From Gammaproteobacteria bacterium (GTDB taxonomy: Bacteria > Pseudomonadota > Gammaproteobacteria > Nevskiales > Nevskiaceae), in contig JAPLSB010000012.1 in the NCBI GenBank assembly GCA_026398875.1, positions 34,323 through 98,322 of the forward strand: a stretch of 64,000 nucleotides of DNA. The letters are read 5' to 3'. A model generated the notes under the pieces. That model ran no database searches. It saw nothing but the letters and a program-made list of their open reading frames with translations, and had not been told where the DNA came from. The position numbers were made by a program, and so were the translations under genes. This document shows positions 8,867 through 18,207 of this stretch, piece by piece. Position 1 is the stretch's first letter; each line of letters opens with the position of its first letter.

Positions 8867-9805
8867 TCAGTCTTGGCAATGTGTCAGGAATTGATCATAG
8901 GCGTCTGTTATTCCGCTTTCGAGGCTGCGAACATTATTCCACCCCATGGTGAGAAGCCGCCCTGAATCCATCAGTTTTCTTGGCGTGCCATCGGGCTTGG
9001 TTGCATCAAAAACGAGTTCCGCTTCGTAACCCACAACCTTGGCTATGGTTTCGGCAAGCTCGCGAATCGTCACCTCAACGCCTGACCCGACATTGATATG
9101 TTCGTGATCAGAATATTGTTTCATGAGGAAGATAATCGCGTCAGCAAGATCGTCGCAATGCAGAAATTCACGCAATGGTGTGCCAGAGCCCCAAATAGTG
9201 ACTGCACTGGCGCGGTTGATTTTCGCCTCGTGAAACTTGCGCAGCAGCGCGGGGAGGACGTGCGATGAGTTCAGATCGTAGTTATCGCCAGGGCCGTAAA
9301 GATTCGTCGGCATTGCCGAGATCCAATCGCGCCCATATTGCTGACGATAAGCCTGGGTCAGCTTGATGCCGGCAATCTTGGCGATTGCGTACCATTCGTT
9401 GGTTGGCTCCAGGGGGCCAGTCAGCAGGCTATCTTCGGGAATAGGCTGTGGTGCCAGCCGCGGGTAGATGCATGATGATCCAAGGAACAGTACTCGCTCG
9501 ACATCGTTTTGGTGTGCGGCGTCGAGAATGTTCGCCTCGATCATCAGGTTCTGATAGAGGAAATCGACGGGCAGGTCATTGTTGGCTTTGATCCCGCCGA
9601 CTTTCGCGGCTGCGAGCACGATCGCGTCCGGCTTGGTGCGCGCCATCCACGCACGTACCTGCGCTTGGTCGACCAGATCCACGGTATCGCGTCCGGCCGT
9701 AATGATTTCGCAGTCTTCGGTTGCTAGCCGACGGACAACCGCGCCGCCAACCATGCCGCGGTGTCCGGCGACCCAGATCCGCTTGCCCGTGAGGGAGTAA
9801 GCCAT
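8867..9805 (-). CDS. fcl: GDP-L-fucose synthase
   Basis: This NADPH-dependent epimerase/reductase converts GDP-4-keto-6-deoxy-D-mannose to GDP-L-fucose in the cytoplasm. The N-terminal Rossmann motif [14 protein letters not shown], the GSSCIYP serine motif and the YAIAKIAG (Y-x3-K) catalytic pair are all visible. The length of 312 residues is normal for the family. It is the last gene of a minus-strand ugd-gmd-fcl series and starts two bases after the gmd stop, so the two are almost certainly co-translated. The product would be a donor for the glycosyltransferases of the facing EPS operon, implying a fucose-containing polymer unless GDP-fucose is used elsewhere. Confidence 0.95.
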   Translation of the reverse strand: MAYSLTGKRIWVAGHRGMVGGAVVRRLATEDCEIITAGRDTVDLVDQAQVRAWMARTKPDAIVLAAAKVGGIKANNDLPVDFLYQNLMIEANILDAAHQNDVERVLFLGSSCIYPRLAPQPIPEDSLLTGPLEPTNEWYAIAKIAGIKLTQAYRQQYGRDWISAMPTNLYGPGDNYDLNSSHVLPALLRKFHEAKINRASAVTIWGSGTPLREFLHCDDLADAIIFLMKQYSDHEHINVGSGVEVTIRELAETIAKVVGYEAELVFDATKPDGTPRKLMDSGRLLTMGWNNVRSLESGITDAYDQFLTHCQD

Positions 9806-9807
9806 TT

Positions 9808-10929
9808 TCAGCCCTCTAGGCTGACGGTCACATCATGGCCATGCGCTTTCAGCAGCGCATGACGCTGAGCGACCTTGAGATCTTCGGCCACCATCTCGGC
9901 GCACATCTGCTGGGCGGTGAGTTCAGGGACCCAGCCCAGCTTTTCCTTTGCCTTGCTTGGATCGCCGAGCAGCGTCTCGACCTCGGCGGGGCGGAAATAA
10001 CGGGGATCGATGCGAACCAGCACGTCGCCGACCTTGACAGCCGGAGCCTTGACTCCGCTGACCGCAACCACGGTGGCGATCTCGTCAACTCCTTCGCCTG
10101 TGAATTCGAGTGTGACGCCCAATTCGGCGGCCGACCAGGTGATGAACTCACGGACCGAGTACTGCACGCCGGTCGCGATCACGTAGTCCTCGGCGCTTTC
10201 CTGCTGCAGCATCAACCACTGCATACGCACATAGTCCTTGGCGTGACCCCAGTCACGAAGGCTGTCGATGTTGCCCATGTACAGGCAACGCTCGAGCCCT
10301 TGAGCGATGTTTGCGAGTCCGCGGGTGATTTTTCGGGTGACAAAGGTTTCGCCGCGACGCGGCGATTCATGGTTGAACAGGATGCCGTTGCACGCGTAGA
10401 TGCCATAGGCTTCGCGGTAATTCACGGTGATCCAGTACGCATACAGCTTGGCGACTGCGTAGGGGCTGCGGGGGTAGAACGGCGTGGTCTCCCGTTGCGG
10501 AATTTCTTGCACCAGGCCGTACAGTTCCGAGGTCGAGGCTTGGTAGAAGCGCGTCTTGTCGCCCAGTTTCAGGAAGCGGATCGCTTCCAGCATTCGCAAG
10601 GTTCCCATCGCGTCGGTGTCAGCGGTGTATTCGGGCGCTTCGAAGCTGACGGCCACATGGCTTTGCGCACCAAGGTTGTAGATCTCGTCCGGCTGCACTT
10701 CCGAGATGATGCGCGTGAGGTTGCTGGTGTCGGTCAGATCGCCATAGTGCAGATGGAAGCGGGCGCCGGACTCGTGTGGATCCTGATAAATGTGATCGAC
10801 ACGCTGCGTGTTGAACAGCGATGCTCTGCGCTTGATGCCGTGGACTTCGTAGCCTTTTTCGATCAGCAGTTCAGCAAGGTAGGAGCCGTCCTGGCCGGTG
10901 ACGCCGGTGATGAGCGCGCGTTTAGTCAT
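9808..10929 (-). CDS. gmd: GDP-mannose 4,6-dehydratase
   Basis: This short-chain dehydrogenase-type enzyme makes GDP-4-keto-6-deoxy-D-mannose, the first step from GDP-mannose to GDP-fucose. It shows [11 protein letters not shown] near residue 8 (NADP-binding), STSELYG around 132 and the catalytic Y157-x3-K161 in [14 protein letters not shown] choose ATG 10929 because AGGA lies a suitable distance upstream and the usual family N-terminus (MTKRALITG) begins there. An upstream in-frame ATG at 10950 would add seven atypical residues. Length is then 373, standard for Gmd. It sits between ugd and fcl. Confidence 0.95.
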   Translation of the reverse strand: MTKRALITGVTGQDGSYLAELLIEKGYEVHGIKRRASLFNTQRVDHIYQDPHESGARFHLHYGDLTDTSNLTRIISEVQPDEIYNLGAQSHVAVSFEAPEYTADTDAMGTLRMLEAIRFLKLGDKTRFYQASTSELYGLVQEIPQRETTPFYPRSPYAVAKLYAYWITVNYREAYGIYACNGILFNHESPRRGETFVTRKITRGLANIAQGLERCLYMGNIDSLRDWGHAKDYVRMQWLMLQQESAEDYVIATGVQYSVREFITWSAAELGVTLEFTGEGVDEIATVVAVSGVKAPAVKVGDVLVRIDPRYFRPAEVETLLGDPSKAKEKLGWVPELTAQQMCAEMVAEDLKVAQRHALLKAHGHDVTVSLEG

Positions 10930-11049
10930 GCATTTGTTCCTGTTGATCAACAGCGTGAAGGTGTGTCGGCGTGTAGGTACAGAACGAGGCCGATATCCGC
11001 CCGTACTGCCTGCACGGCGATTGGGTTGCCGATGGACGTCTTGATTCGG

Positions 11050-12216
11050 TCAGTCGGCGCCGAACAGATCCCGGCTATAGGCCTTGTCCGCGACGTCGTG
11101 CAGTTCATCGGTGATGCGGTTGGCCAGAATCACGTCGGCTTCGGCCTTGAAGGCGGCGAGGTCGTTGACGACGCGGGAGCGGAAAAACTCGGCTTCGTTT
11201 AGCGCCGGCTCATACAGGATGACTTCGATGCCCTTGGCCTTGATCCGTTTCATCACGCCCTGAACGCTGGACGCCCTAAAGTTGTCGGAGCCGGCTTTCA
11301 TGATCAGCCGGTAGATCCCGACGACCTTGGGTTTGCGGCGCACGATTTCATCGGCGATGAAATCCTTGCGCGTGGTGTTCGATTCGACAATAGCGCGGAT
11401 CAGGTTTTGCGGCACGCTGCTGTAGTTCGCAAGCAGCTGCTTGGTGTCCTTCGGCAAGCAGTAGCCGCCATAGCCGAAGCTGGGATTGTTGTAGTGGTTG
11501 CCGATCCGGGGATCAAGACTGACGCCGTCGATGATTTGACGGCTGTTGAGACCGTGGCTGGCCGCGTAGGTATCGAGTTCGTTGAAGAAAGCGACTCGCA
11601 TTGCCAAGTAGGTGTTCGCGAACAGCTTGATGGCTTCCGCTTCGGTCGAATCGGTGAACTGAACGATTACGTCAGGCTTGATCGCTCCCTGCTTCAGCAA
11701 GTCCGCAAAGGTTTTCGCACGGTCGCTGCGTTCGCCGACGATGATGCGGCTCGGGTGCAGGTTATCGTACAGGGCGCGGCCTTCGCGAAGGAACTCGGGC
11801 GAAAAGATGACGTTGTCTGTCCCGTACTTGGCTTTCGCCGAGGCGACAAAGCCTACCGGTACGGTCGATTTCACCACCATGACTGCGTTGGAGTTGCTGG
11901 CAGTCACATCGCGAATCACGGATTCGACGGAACGAGTATCGAAGTAGTTGGTTTCGGGATCGTAATCGGTCGGCGTCGCGATGATGACGAACTGCGCGCC
12001 GTGATAGGCGTCGTGCTTGTCCAGTGTGGCGCGAAAGTTCAGTGATTTTCCCTTTAGGTATTGCTGAATCTCATGATCCTCGATCGGTGACTCGCGTTGA
12101 TTGAGCAACGCAACCTTGCGCGGGTCAATATCAAGCGCTACCACCTCATTGTGCTGTGCCAGAAGAATGGCATTCGACAATCCGACGTAGCCCGTCCCGG
12201 CTATTGCAATTTTCAT
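11050..12216 (-). CDS. ugd: UDP-glucose 6-dehydrogenase
   Basis: This enzyme oxidises UDP-glucose to UDP-glucuronate with two NAD+. The N-terminal NAD-binding motif is [10 protein letters not shown] (7-16), and the catalytic cysteine is C253 in [12 protein letters not shown]. The family's FSPEFLREG segment (138-146) and [17 protein letters not shown] (197-213) are intact. At 388 residues it matches the shorter enterobacterial-type Ugd. It is the first gene of the minus-strand nucleotide-sugar set; about 120 bases separate it from gmd. A long gene-poor region with a JUMPStart-like motif lies upstream. UDP-glucuronate would give an acidic polymer and fits the lyase-like gene at 7650. Confidence 0.95.
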   Translation of the reverse strand: MKIAIAGTGYVGLSNAILLAQHNEVVALDIDPRKVALLNQRESPIEDHEIQQYLKGKSLNFRATLDKHDAYHGAQFVIIATPTDYDPETNYFDTRSVESVIRDVTASNSNAVMVVKSTVPVGFVASAKAKYGTDNVIFSPEFLREGRALYDNLHPSRIIVGERSDRAKTFADLLKQGAIKPDVIVQFTDSTEAEAIKLFANTYLAMRVAFFNELDTYAASHGLNSRQIIDGVSLDPRIGNHYNNPSFGYGGYCLPKDTKQLLANYSSVPQNLIRAIVESNTTRKDFIADEIVRRKPKVVGIYRLIMKAGSDNFRASSVQGVMKRIKAKGIEVILYEPALNEAEFFRSRVVNDLAAFKAEADVILANRITDELHDVADKAYSRDLFGAD

Positions 12217-13243
12217 GATGACGAAAGGGAAGGGGATCCTAGGAATGAATCAGTACGTACGAAGCTTGGTACTGACGTGGGTTGGGTTGAACGGTGAGGA
12301 GAACACATCGTGCTTCTCGACTTGTCGGATTTCGGGTAACTCGTTGAAAGCGGATGGGCGACGAGACACGATCGCCGCGCTGAACGGACTTTAACCTTGG
12401 CAAAGCTGATCGTGAATGACGAGATGCGCACGACGACTGACGCGGAGTGACGTTTGGATGAAGGCATTCAGGCACGGTGCGCGATCGAGCATATTTGCTG
12501 GTTTATTCGGAACTTCGAATTTCATGACTGCATGCCGATGCAGACGTCTTCCCGGACATATCATCCATGCTTCGTGGTTTCGCCAGCAGACCGCATGTTG
12601 CTAAGTCGGTCGTCACTGCACGGTCGGGATGCGCGGTTGAAATGACAGGACGTTCAACAGAAAACATGGCGGAGAGCTTGGAAGACATAACCAGATCTAC
12701 TACGCCCGGACTTTGGGGCAGAAGGTAAAGATCAGACATGCCATGTGCTTTCGGCACCCGTTAGCGTGGGAGGAAGTGGCGGCAGCCTTGCATTGAACAG
12801 GTCTTGGCACCTGCCCAGAAGTTCCGCCTTCGTCATGTCGTCCCACAAATGACCAGTTCAACGTTGGATCGCTATGCAGATAAAGTCGGTGTGCCGGCGT
12901 CAGCACGTCCAGGATCGGTTTTTAGCCGCAAGAGCTTTGCGGTACGCAAAGCAGTCAGCGCCAGACTCCCGCTCTGCCATAGTGCTCATGCTTGTTCTGT
13001 CGCGGCCGACAAGTATCGTCGTCCCACGTTGCAAAACAGTGCGGGGTGCGGAAACGGTACGCGCCTGATGTCGACACTCTGCTCGCCAAACAACCCCTTC
13101 ACCGGTGTATTTCCTTTTGCCGGAGTGTTTGGGTACGGGGCTAACTCCGCTGATCAGTTTTTTCACAGTATCAAGACATCATGGTGTTGGTGCTACTTGC
13201 AGATTTTGTGCCGGACTAACTTCTTTGTGTTGACGTGTTAGCG

Positions 13244-13254
13244 CAGCTACCAGA
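13244..13254 (-). promoter_or_regulatory. JUMPStart-like motif upstream of the ugd-gmd-fcl operon
   Basis: On the minus strand the sequence TCTGGTAGCTG reproduces the upstream half of the JUMPStart element, found in leaders of polysaccharide operons controlled by RfaH-type antitermination. It points toward ugd, about 1 kb away. The second half, the ops element GGCGGTAGC, is not found at the usual spacing; only a weak AGTAGC match occurs about 55 bases further down. Function is inferred. Confidence 0.35.
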
Positions 13255-13728
13255 TGTCTTTGTGATCCGTTGCTCAAACGGCTCGACTATCGTCGTCTTT
13301 CACGAGGCACGCATAACAACTAAGCCCCGCAAATGCCCATTCGGGCATCACGGGTGACCCGATGTTCTGCAACTTGTGCCGATTGTCAGCACGCAGAACC
13401 CGAGGCCTTATGGGGAGATGCAGGCGCTACACGGATCATGGTTGATGTTGAAATTTGCGTTCAAGCTCACCATGAAAAGACATGATTGGTCTCAGTATCG
13501 GACTGCCTGTTGACTTGAAAGCAGAGAGGAGGCTGCAAGATCAATATCCACTTGTCGCTTCGTTTATCCTCTAGCCAATCAAGCAATCGGACAAACGCGA
13601 CTAATGAAATCTGCGCAAAGCGTTAATGAAGCTCGTCGTGGCTCAAATATGCAGATGTATCGACTCGCTTTCAGCTGAGCAGCTGGCCACCGACTTACTC
13701 TAGCTAAGCTTGACTGTAGTTCACAGGT

Positions 13729-13773
13729 AAAAAAAAAGTTGGTCTCTTCGTTACCGAAGAGACCAACATTTTT
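13729..13773. terminator. Strong bidirectional intrinsic terminator
   Basis: A perfect 13-bp stem (GTTGGTCTCTTCG, 13738-13750, paired with 13755-13767) closes a four-base loop. Nine A residues (13729-13737) lie on one side, giving a T9 tail on the minus strand, and ATTTTT on the other. It would end transcripts of the small secreted-protein gene at 13828-14184 and block read-through toward ugd. It would also stop plus-strand transcription. Confidence 0.93.
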
Positions 13774-13827
13774 AATTGCTTGAGGTGATTCTGCTCAGGT
13801 TCGCAGGTTCACCCCTGCAGAGGAACC

Positions 13828-14184
13828 TCAGGCTGGGCTAACCGGCAGGTCTCTGAAAATGCCGCGCAGGCGAACACGAACCGGCGTCGGGAGCGACGAG
13901 TAGGTGTTGCGGAGAATGCGCTGCTGGCTCGGGCTGAGGCTGCTGTACAAGTTGCGCAGGCCTTCCTGCGTCAGAAGTGCACGCTGCTGCTGCGGAGTAA
14001 GGGAGGAGTAAAAGCCACGGAGATCGCTGGCAGTCGCGTTAATCGACCTTGAGGTCGACGACTCAACGTTGACCGTTGCAGCGTTCAACTGCTCGACAAG
14101 AACGCGACTGGACGCGGCATTGGCGGACCCGCAGGCAGCGATAACGCCGGCGGCAAAAACTGACTTCACGATATTTGAAAGCAT
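13828..14184 (-). CDS. Small secreted protein or lipoprotein, function unknown
   Basis: I do not recognise this 118-residue protein. The start at ATG 14184 is supported by GGAG seven bases upstream; an in-frame start at 14211 lacks this. The N-terminus (MLSNIVKSVFAAGVIAACGSANA) is a signal peptide. IAAC within it could serve as a lipobox, giving an outer-membrane lipoprotein, or cleavage could follow ANA. The mature part has two related segments, FYSSLTPQQQRALL and LYSSLSPSQQRILRN, and ends in a basic stretch around RVRLRGIFRDLP. It is monocistronic, closed by a strong terminator, and lies between two EPS gene groups, so a role in the EPS matrix or envelope is possible but unproven. Confidence 0.65.
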   Translation of the reverse strand: MLSNIVKSVFAAGVIAACGSANAASSRVLVEQLNAATVNVESSTSRSINATASDLRGFYSSLTPQQQRALLTQEGLRNLYSSLSPSQQRILRNTYSSLPTPVRVRLRGIFRDLPVSPA

Positions 14185-14904
14185 GTCTGAGCTCCGGACG
14201 ACTGTTATCAAAGTACAGGGAAAACCAACCCTTTTGTAGCCTATCAGTACCGCCAGCGAGATCGCAAGGGGTATAGGTTATTCAACTTCACGGCAGCAAT
14301 CGGTCAGCAAAAAAAATGCCATGACGTGTGTATTGGCCTCTGGTGCCCTGCAATGGACTGATAAATTATTGATTCGCATAAGAAAGAATTAGGGAGCTTC
14401 AACGTGCGTGAAGTAATCCGCGACGGTAAATACACGTATTTGCGCGGTGATCTTGTGCAATTTTGCCCGCCCGCCGTGTCGTCGGCGATGAACTTATGTC
14501 GGACGCGTACGTGCGGGACGCTCTGGCCTGAAAACTGCAGGATCAATCCGGAAAAAAGCGGCGGACGGTGTGTACTCCGTCACATTCACGTCAGATTGAG
14601 CGTCGGATGATATGGCGGCGATCGAATACGTTGGCATTTCCGACGATGGGCCCTTGTCGCATGTTTTGCGAGTCCGGCGACCGCCGCAGGAATTTGGGCG
14701 AGCAAAAGTTACGAAACGCTATAGTGGTTGGCTAACTGCGTCAGTCATAAGGGAAAATCAGGAATTTCAGAATGTAAGATAATGATTTTATTAGATTTAT
14801 AAGGGCGCGTCGCTTGTTTGTCATGATTTGCAACTGAACTCCACCTGCTTCATGTCTATTTATTCGCTGCTTGGTCTGCCTCGGTTTACGGGCGAGTCCT
14901 CGAA
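14185..14904. other. Intergenic region between divergent EPS-locus genes
   Basis: This 720-base AT-richer stretch separates the minus-strand secreted-protein gene from the plus-strand sugar-phosphate transferase, so it must hold promoters for both. Short reading frames on both strands (for example 14404-14610 plus) have no recognisable homology. A palindrome AAATAC-AC-GTATTT lies at 14428-14441 and could be an operator. AT-rich tracts occur at 14755-14800, ahead of the transferase. I see no RNA gene. Confidence 0.5.
14428..14441. promoter_or_regulatory. Candidate operator palindrome AAATACACGTATTT
   Basis: Six-base arms AAATAC and GTATTT flank AC in the divergent intergenic region between EPS genes. 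A dimeric regulator could bind here. Nothing else supports the site, and a palindrome of this size can occur by chance. Confidence 0.2.
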
Positions 14905-16299
14905 ATGATCGACCTCCGTGATGGGCGCTCTCAGTTCTCGTCCGCGCCGCTGTCGGTTTCCGAACTGGTTGCCGCGATCGCAGACCCTTTGGTGGCGGTA
15001 GCATCGTTTGTGATCCTGCATTGGGTTTATGACGTTCAGTTCAGGACGCCGAGCGCGTTCGCGGCAATCCTCGTCCTGACGCTGATGTTCCCAGGGAGCA
15101 ATCGGTTTGGGCGGGGAGGGGTGGGCGTGATTATCGATGTCACGACTACTTGGCTTGGCGTGTTGCTGGTTCTAGCGCTCACGGCAGTCGCCACTAGGAG
15201 TTTGGGTCGATTCAATCCGGAACTGCTGCTTGCCTGGGCGGTGACGTCGCCGATTGTTCAGTTGATCGTGGTGAAATGCGGCTCAGTCATTCAGGCACGT
15301 CATTCTGTGCTTCCGGGCCAGAGACGGAGAGCTGTGGTTGTCGGGGCAAACGCTATCGGCATTCGATTTGCCGAGCGTCTCAAGGCCGACACTTTGACGG
15401 CCTACGAGTTCGTCGGCTTTTTCGACGACCGTTCACGTGATCGGATCGATATCCCTGCACAAGAGCGTCTGGCCGGAACGCTTGCAGAGTTGCCGTCGTT
15501 CATCGATGTCAATGGCGTCAAGGATGTGTACATCACGCTTCCGTTGAGTTCCCAGCCGCGCATCCTTGCGCTGATTGAATCGCTCCAGAACACCACGGCA
15601 TCCCTGCATTTCGTGCCGGATGTGTTTGCAGCGTCCATCATTCAAGGACGACTTGAAGACGTGGGCGGCATTCCGGTAGTCAGCTTGTCGATGACGCCGT
15701 TCACTGGCGCTGACGGCCTCGTGAAGCGCATCAGTGACATCCTGTTTTCAACCGTGATCCTGTTTCTGGTATCGCCGTTGCTCCTGGCAATAGCCATTGG
15801 CGTCAAGTTGAGTTCGCCCGGGCCGATCATCTTTCGCCAGAAGCGAACCGGCCTGGATGGCGAGATGATCGAGGTTTACAAGTTCCGATCGATGACCGTG
15901 CAGGACAACGGGCCGGTGATCATGCAAGCCTCGCGCGATGACGCGCGCGTGACGCGCTTCGGTGCTTTTATCCGTCGGACTTCGCTTGACGAGCTCCCGC
16001 AGTTCTTCAATGTGCTGCAGGGGAGAATGAGCGTGGTCGGTCCGAGACCGCACGCGGTCGCGCACAACGTTCAGTACCGGGCGTTGGTTCGAGCCTACAT
16101 GGCTCGCCACAAGGTCAAGCCGGGGATCACCGGCTGGGCCCAGGTCAACGGCTACCGTGGTGCGACTGAGACCCTCGACAAGATGGAACGCCGTGTCGAG
16201 TACGACCTTGAATACTTGCGTAACTGGTCGATCCGCTTGGATCTCCTGATTATCGCCAGAACTGTGCGACTGGTTTTCTTTGACCGTGGAGCGTTTTGA
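14905..16299 (+). CDS. Undecaprenyl-phosphate sugar phosphotransferase (WcaJ/GumD-like initiating enzyme)
   Basis: This polyprenyl glycosylphosphotransferase would start repeat-unit assembly by moving hexose-1-phosphate, typically glucose-1-phosphate, onto undecaprenyl phosphate at the inner membrane. The 464 residues show N-terminal hydrophobic helices, a central Rossmann-like CoA-binding-type domain (RRAVVVGANAIGIRFAERL, about 143-161), a further membrane segment (ILFSTVILFLVSPLLLAIAI) and the C-terminal sugar-transferase domain. That domain carries FRQKRTGLDG, YKFRSM, RRTSLDELPQFFNVL and the SVVGPRPHAVAHN motif. It ends with KPGITGWAQVNGYRG, standard for the family. It overlaps the EpsL-like gene by one base and is probably transcribed from 14185-14904. 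Confidence 0.93.
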   Translation: MIDLRDGRSQFSSAPLSVSELVAAIADPLVAVASFVILHWVYDVQFRTPSAFAAILVLTLMFPGSNRFGRGGVGVIIDVTTTWLGVLLVLALTAVATRSLGRFNPELLLAWAVTSPIVQLIVVKCGSVIQARHSVLPGQRRRAVVVGANAIGIRFAERLKADTLTAYEFVGFFDDRSRDRIDIPAQERLAGTLAELPSFIDVNGVKDVYITLPLSSQPRILALIESLQNTTASLHFVPDVFAASIIQGRLEDVGGIPVVSLSMTPFTGADGLVKRISDILFSTVILFLVSPLLLAIAIGVKLSSPGPIIFRQKRTGLDGEMIEVYKFRSMTVQDNGPVIMQASRDDARVTRFGAFIRRTSLDELPQFFNVLQGRMSVVGPRPHAVAHNVQYRALVRAYMARHKVKPGITGWAQVNGYRGATETLDKMERRVEYDLEYLRNWSIRLDLLIIARTVRLVFFDRGAF

Positions 16300-17540
16300 T
16301 GTCGCTTAGAAAAACATGTCGGGGTGGAACTTTGACGTCATTGCGCGCTACTGCTCTTGGGCTGCTTGTCATTGCAGCACCGGAGTGCGCTGCCGATGTT
16401 TCGGTCAGCGTTTCCCAGGCAGCTGCCTATGACACCAATCCCTTGCTACAAGCGAACGAGTTCGCCTCAGGCGACTGGATTTCGACGTCCCGCCTGAGGG
16501 CGCAGCTTGATCAGCCGATTGGTCGCCAGCGTTTCACCGCGTATGCCGATGCTGGGCATCAAGAGTTTTTCCGCAGGGGTGACCTCACGAATAATCCTTA
16601 CGGGGTGGGTGCCGACTGGGACTGGTCGGCTGCGAACCTTTGGGAGGGAGAACTTGGTGGTGATCACCAGAGGCAGCTTTTTCGTTTTGCTCAACAGTCA
16701 ACAGATTCGAACCGTAATCTCGAGGACGTCAGTCGCGCGTGGTTCCGAGTCAGGAAAGGGGTCGTCACGAAATTGAGCTTCGAGGCGGCGGCAACAGCCT
16801 TCAGGCGCGACTTCTCTTCGGCGACCTTTTCCGCCAATGGACAAAAGTACGTTGCCGGCGAAGGCGGCTTGCGCTTCCAGCCAAGCCCGGACTTAAGTCT
16901 CCGTACGCTGTTCAGATATACCCGCGGCGCGTATCCAGAGCGGACCGAAAGTGGTGACGACTACACACGGCGAGATATTGAACTGGGCGTCAACTGGCAG
17001 CCGAGCGGCGCCAGTAGCATCAAGGCACGTGCGTCGATCGGGCAAGAAGACCACAGTCTGGAAACCATCGGTTCCTTGAACGTTTGGGCTGCGGGTCTTG
17101 ACTGGAATTGGAAGCCGAGCGGGAAGCTGGATTTTGGTCTGTCGGTTGGTCGTGACAGTGATGCTGGCAGCGCCACGGTGTTGGTCGTCACTCCCGAAGG
17201 CGGGCTTGACCTCGGAAATGCCGGAAATATCCGAGTAACCACATCGGCCAGTGCCAAGCTTGTATGGGCGGCAACGGGAAAGATTTCTGTCACGTCGCGC
17301 GTGAGAGTCTCGGATCGCAGCCTGGACAGTAGTCGTAGCGGCGTACTGGGTTCGAAAGGCTCCGATCTGTCATCGGAGGTTGACATCGGCGTGTTGTACC
17401 GTGTGGCGCGCTCGCTAGATCTGTCGTGCGGAATGGCTTTTGATCACCGGTCGACTTCCGGAAATGCCGGTGCGCTGACGTTCGGATACGACGGAAAGTC
17501 TGGACAATGTACGGCCGCGTTCTGGATTGCTCGTCCCTGA
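16299..17540 (+). CDS. EpsL-like outer-membrane beta-barrel protein of the EPS locus
   Basis: This 413-residue exported protein resembles the putative beta-barrel porin family found in exopolysaccharide operons (EpsL type), thought to act in polymer export or retention at the outer membrane. After a positively charged N-terminus there is a signal peptide (LTSLRATALGLLVIAAPECAAD). The remainder alternates hydrophobic and polar residues as amphipathic strands with aromatic residues, and the chain ends AAFWIARP. The ATG at 16299 shares one base with the upstream stop (TGATG), implying translational coupling with the initiating transferase. The substrate and whether it forms a true pore are not evident. 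Confidence 0.72.
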   Translation: MSLRKTCRGGTLTSLRATALGLLVIAAPECAADVSVSVSQAAAYDTNPLLQANEFASGDWISTSRLRAQLDQPIGRQRFTAYADAGHQEFFRRGDLTNNPYGVGADWDWSAANLWEGELGGDHQRQLFRFAQQSTDSNRNLEDVSRAWFRVRKGVVTKLSFEAAATAFRRDFSSATFSANGQKYVAGEGGLRFQPSPDLSLRTLFRYTRGAYPERTESGDDYTRRDIELGVNWQPSGASSIKARASIGQEDHSLETIGSLNVWAAGLDWNWKPSGKLDFGLSVGRDSDAGSATVLVVTPEGGLDLGNAGNIRVTTSASAKLVWAATGKISVTSRVRVSDRSLDSSRSGVLGSKGSDLSSEVDIGVLYRVARSLDLSCGMAFDHRSTSGNAGALTFGYDGKSGQCTAAFWIARP

Positions 17541-17753
17541 GATGGCTTGGTCTTTGCTTGAAAGGTATACGGAAGGTCCGCTGCTTCACTGGACCTACGT
17601 AGCGTAAACATCATTAGAATTCAGGGAATTCGATGATGCCGGTTCACCGGCACAGCGCATCAATAACGTGGTCAAAAAAGTTGTTTTCAGCGATTCAATC
17701 GGTTGTGGTGCAAGTCACATTTTGATTGGCTTCTCTGTTGCTAGGGGCTTGAC

Positions 17754-17942
17754 ATGAAACTCTGCCGGACAGCTGTGAATTGGGGTGCGCTCGCGTTGAG
17801 CGCTTCGGGATTCTGGATCCCTGCGATGGCCGATGTGCCGATGGAAATTGCCGCTGCAGAAGCGGGATTTGATCTCTGGGCCATTATTGGCGCAGGTGCG
17901 TTGGCCGTGATCGTGTTGAGTCGTCGTTTGCGCACCCGCTGA
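17754..17942 (+). CDS. Small signal-peptide plus C-terminal-anchor protein (62 aa)
   Basis: This tiny protein has an N-terminal signal-like segment ending near AMA, only about 15 residues of mature sequence, then a hydrophobic helix (LWAIIGAGALAVIVLS) and a basic tail RRLRTR. That layout is what C-terminal sorting signals (PEP-CTERM, GlyGly-CTERM and relatives) look like, although no known short motif precedes the helix. AGGGG seven bases before ATG 17754 is a strong ribosome-binding site, supporting translation. It lies 213 bases after the EpsL-like gene. It may be a small membrane protein of the EPS machinery; no function is known to me. Confidence 0.5.
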   Translation: MKLCRTAVNWGALALSASGFWIPAMADVPMEIAAAEAGFDLWAIIGAGALAVIVLSRRLRTR

Positions 17943-18207
17943 TGGTCGCTTGCGCCCCGTGACCGGCGTACCCCACAGGATCTGGTCGGTTCGCCGGCGG
18001 CTCAACCGCAGCGCCTTGCAGCCTTTCCGGCGTGAGTGCGCGTCGGCGGTTCTGCAGCCGCACGCGACAACAACCTCCTGCTTGGATGCGGCCGCGTCAA
18101 TGCGAATGGAGCACCCTTGTTTCTCCGATGGATGATGTCACTCGTTTGCGGCTTCATCCCTGCCGGCACGACACGGCTATGAGCGACGAGAGGGTGTTGG
18201 CGATCCC

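Larger units (their letters stand above)
12217..13827. other. 1.6-kb region without a convincing gene, upstream of ugd
   Basis: No open reading frame here has recognisable homology, a good ribosome-binding site and plausible composition. The longest (12804-13241, plus) is rich in Ser, Arg and Cys and looks fortuitous. The stretch appears less GC-rich than its surroundings. Seen within it are adjacent short hairpins at 13333-13348 (ATGCCC/GGGCAT) and 13351-13361 (CGGG/CCCG), a JUMPStart-like 11-mer on the minus strand at 13244-13254, and a strong bidirectional terminator at its far end (13729-13773). It could be a long leader of the ugd operon, decayed DNA, or contain an undescribed RNA. Confidence 0.5.

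Noticed and set aside
12804..13241. 145-codon plus-strand frame in the ugd upstream region
   Set aside because: No recognisable similarity, unusual Ser/Arg/Cys-rich composition, no good ribosome-binding site, and a JUMPStart-like motif at its end on the other strand.
17637..17652. TGCCGG-TTCA-CCGGCA hairpin ahead of the 62-residue gene
   Set aside because: Six-base stem without T run; too weak to call a terminator or regulatory element.
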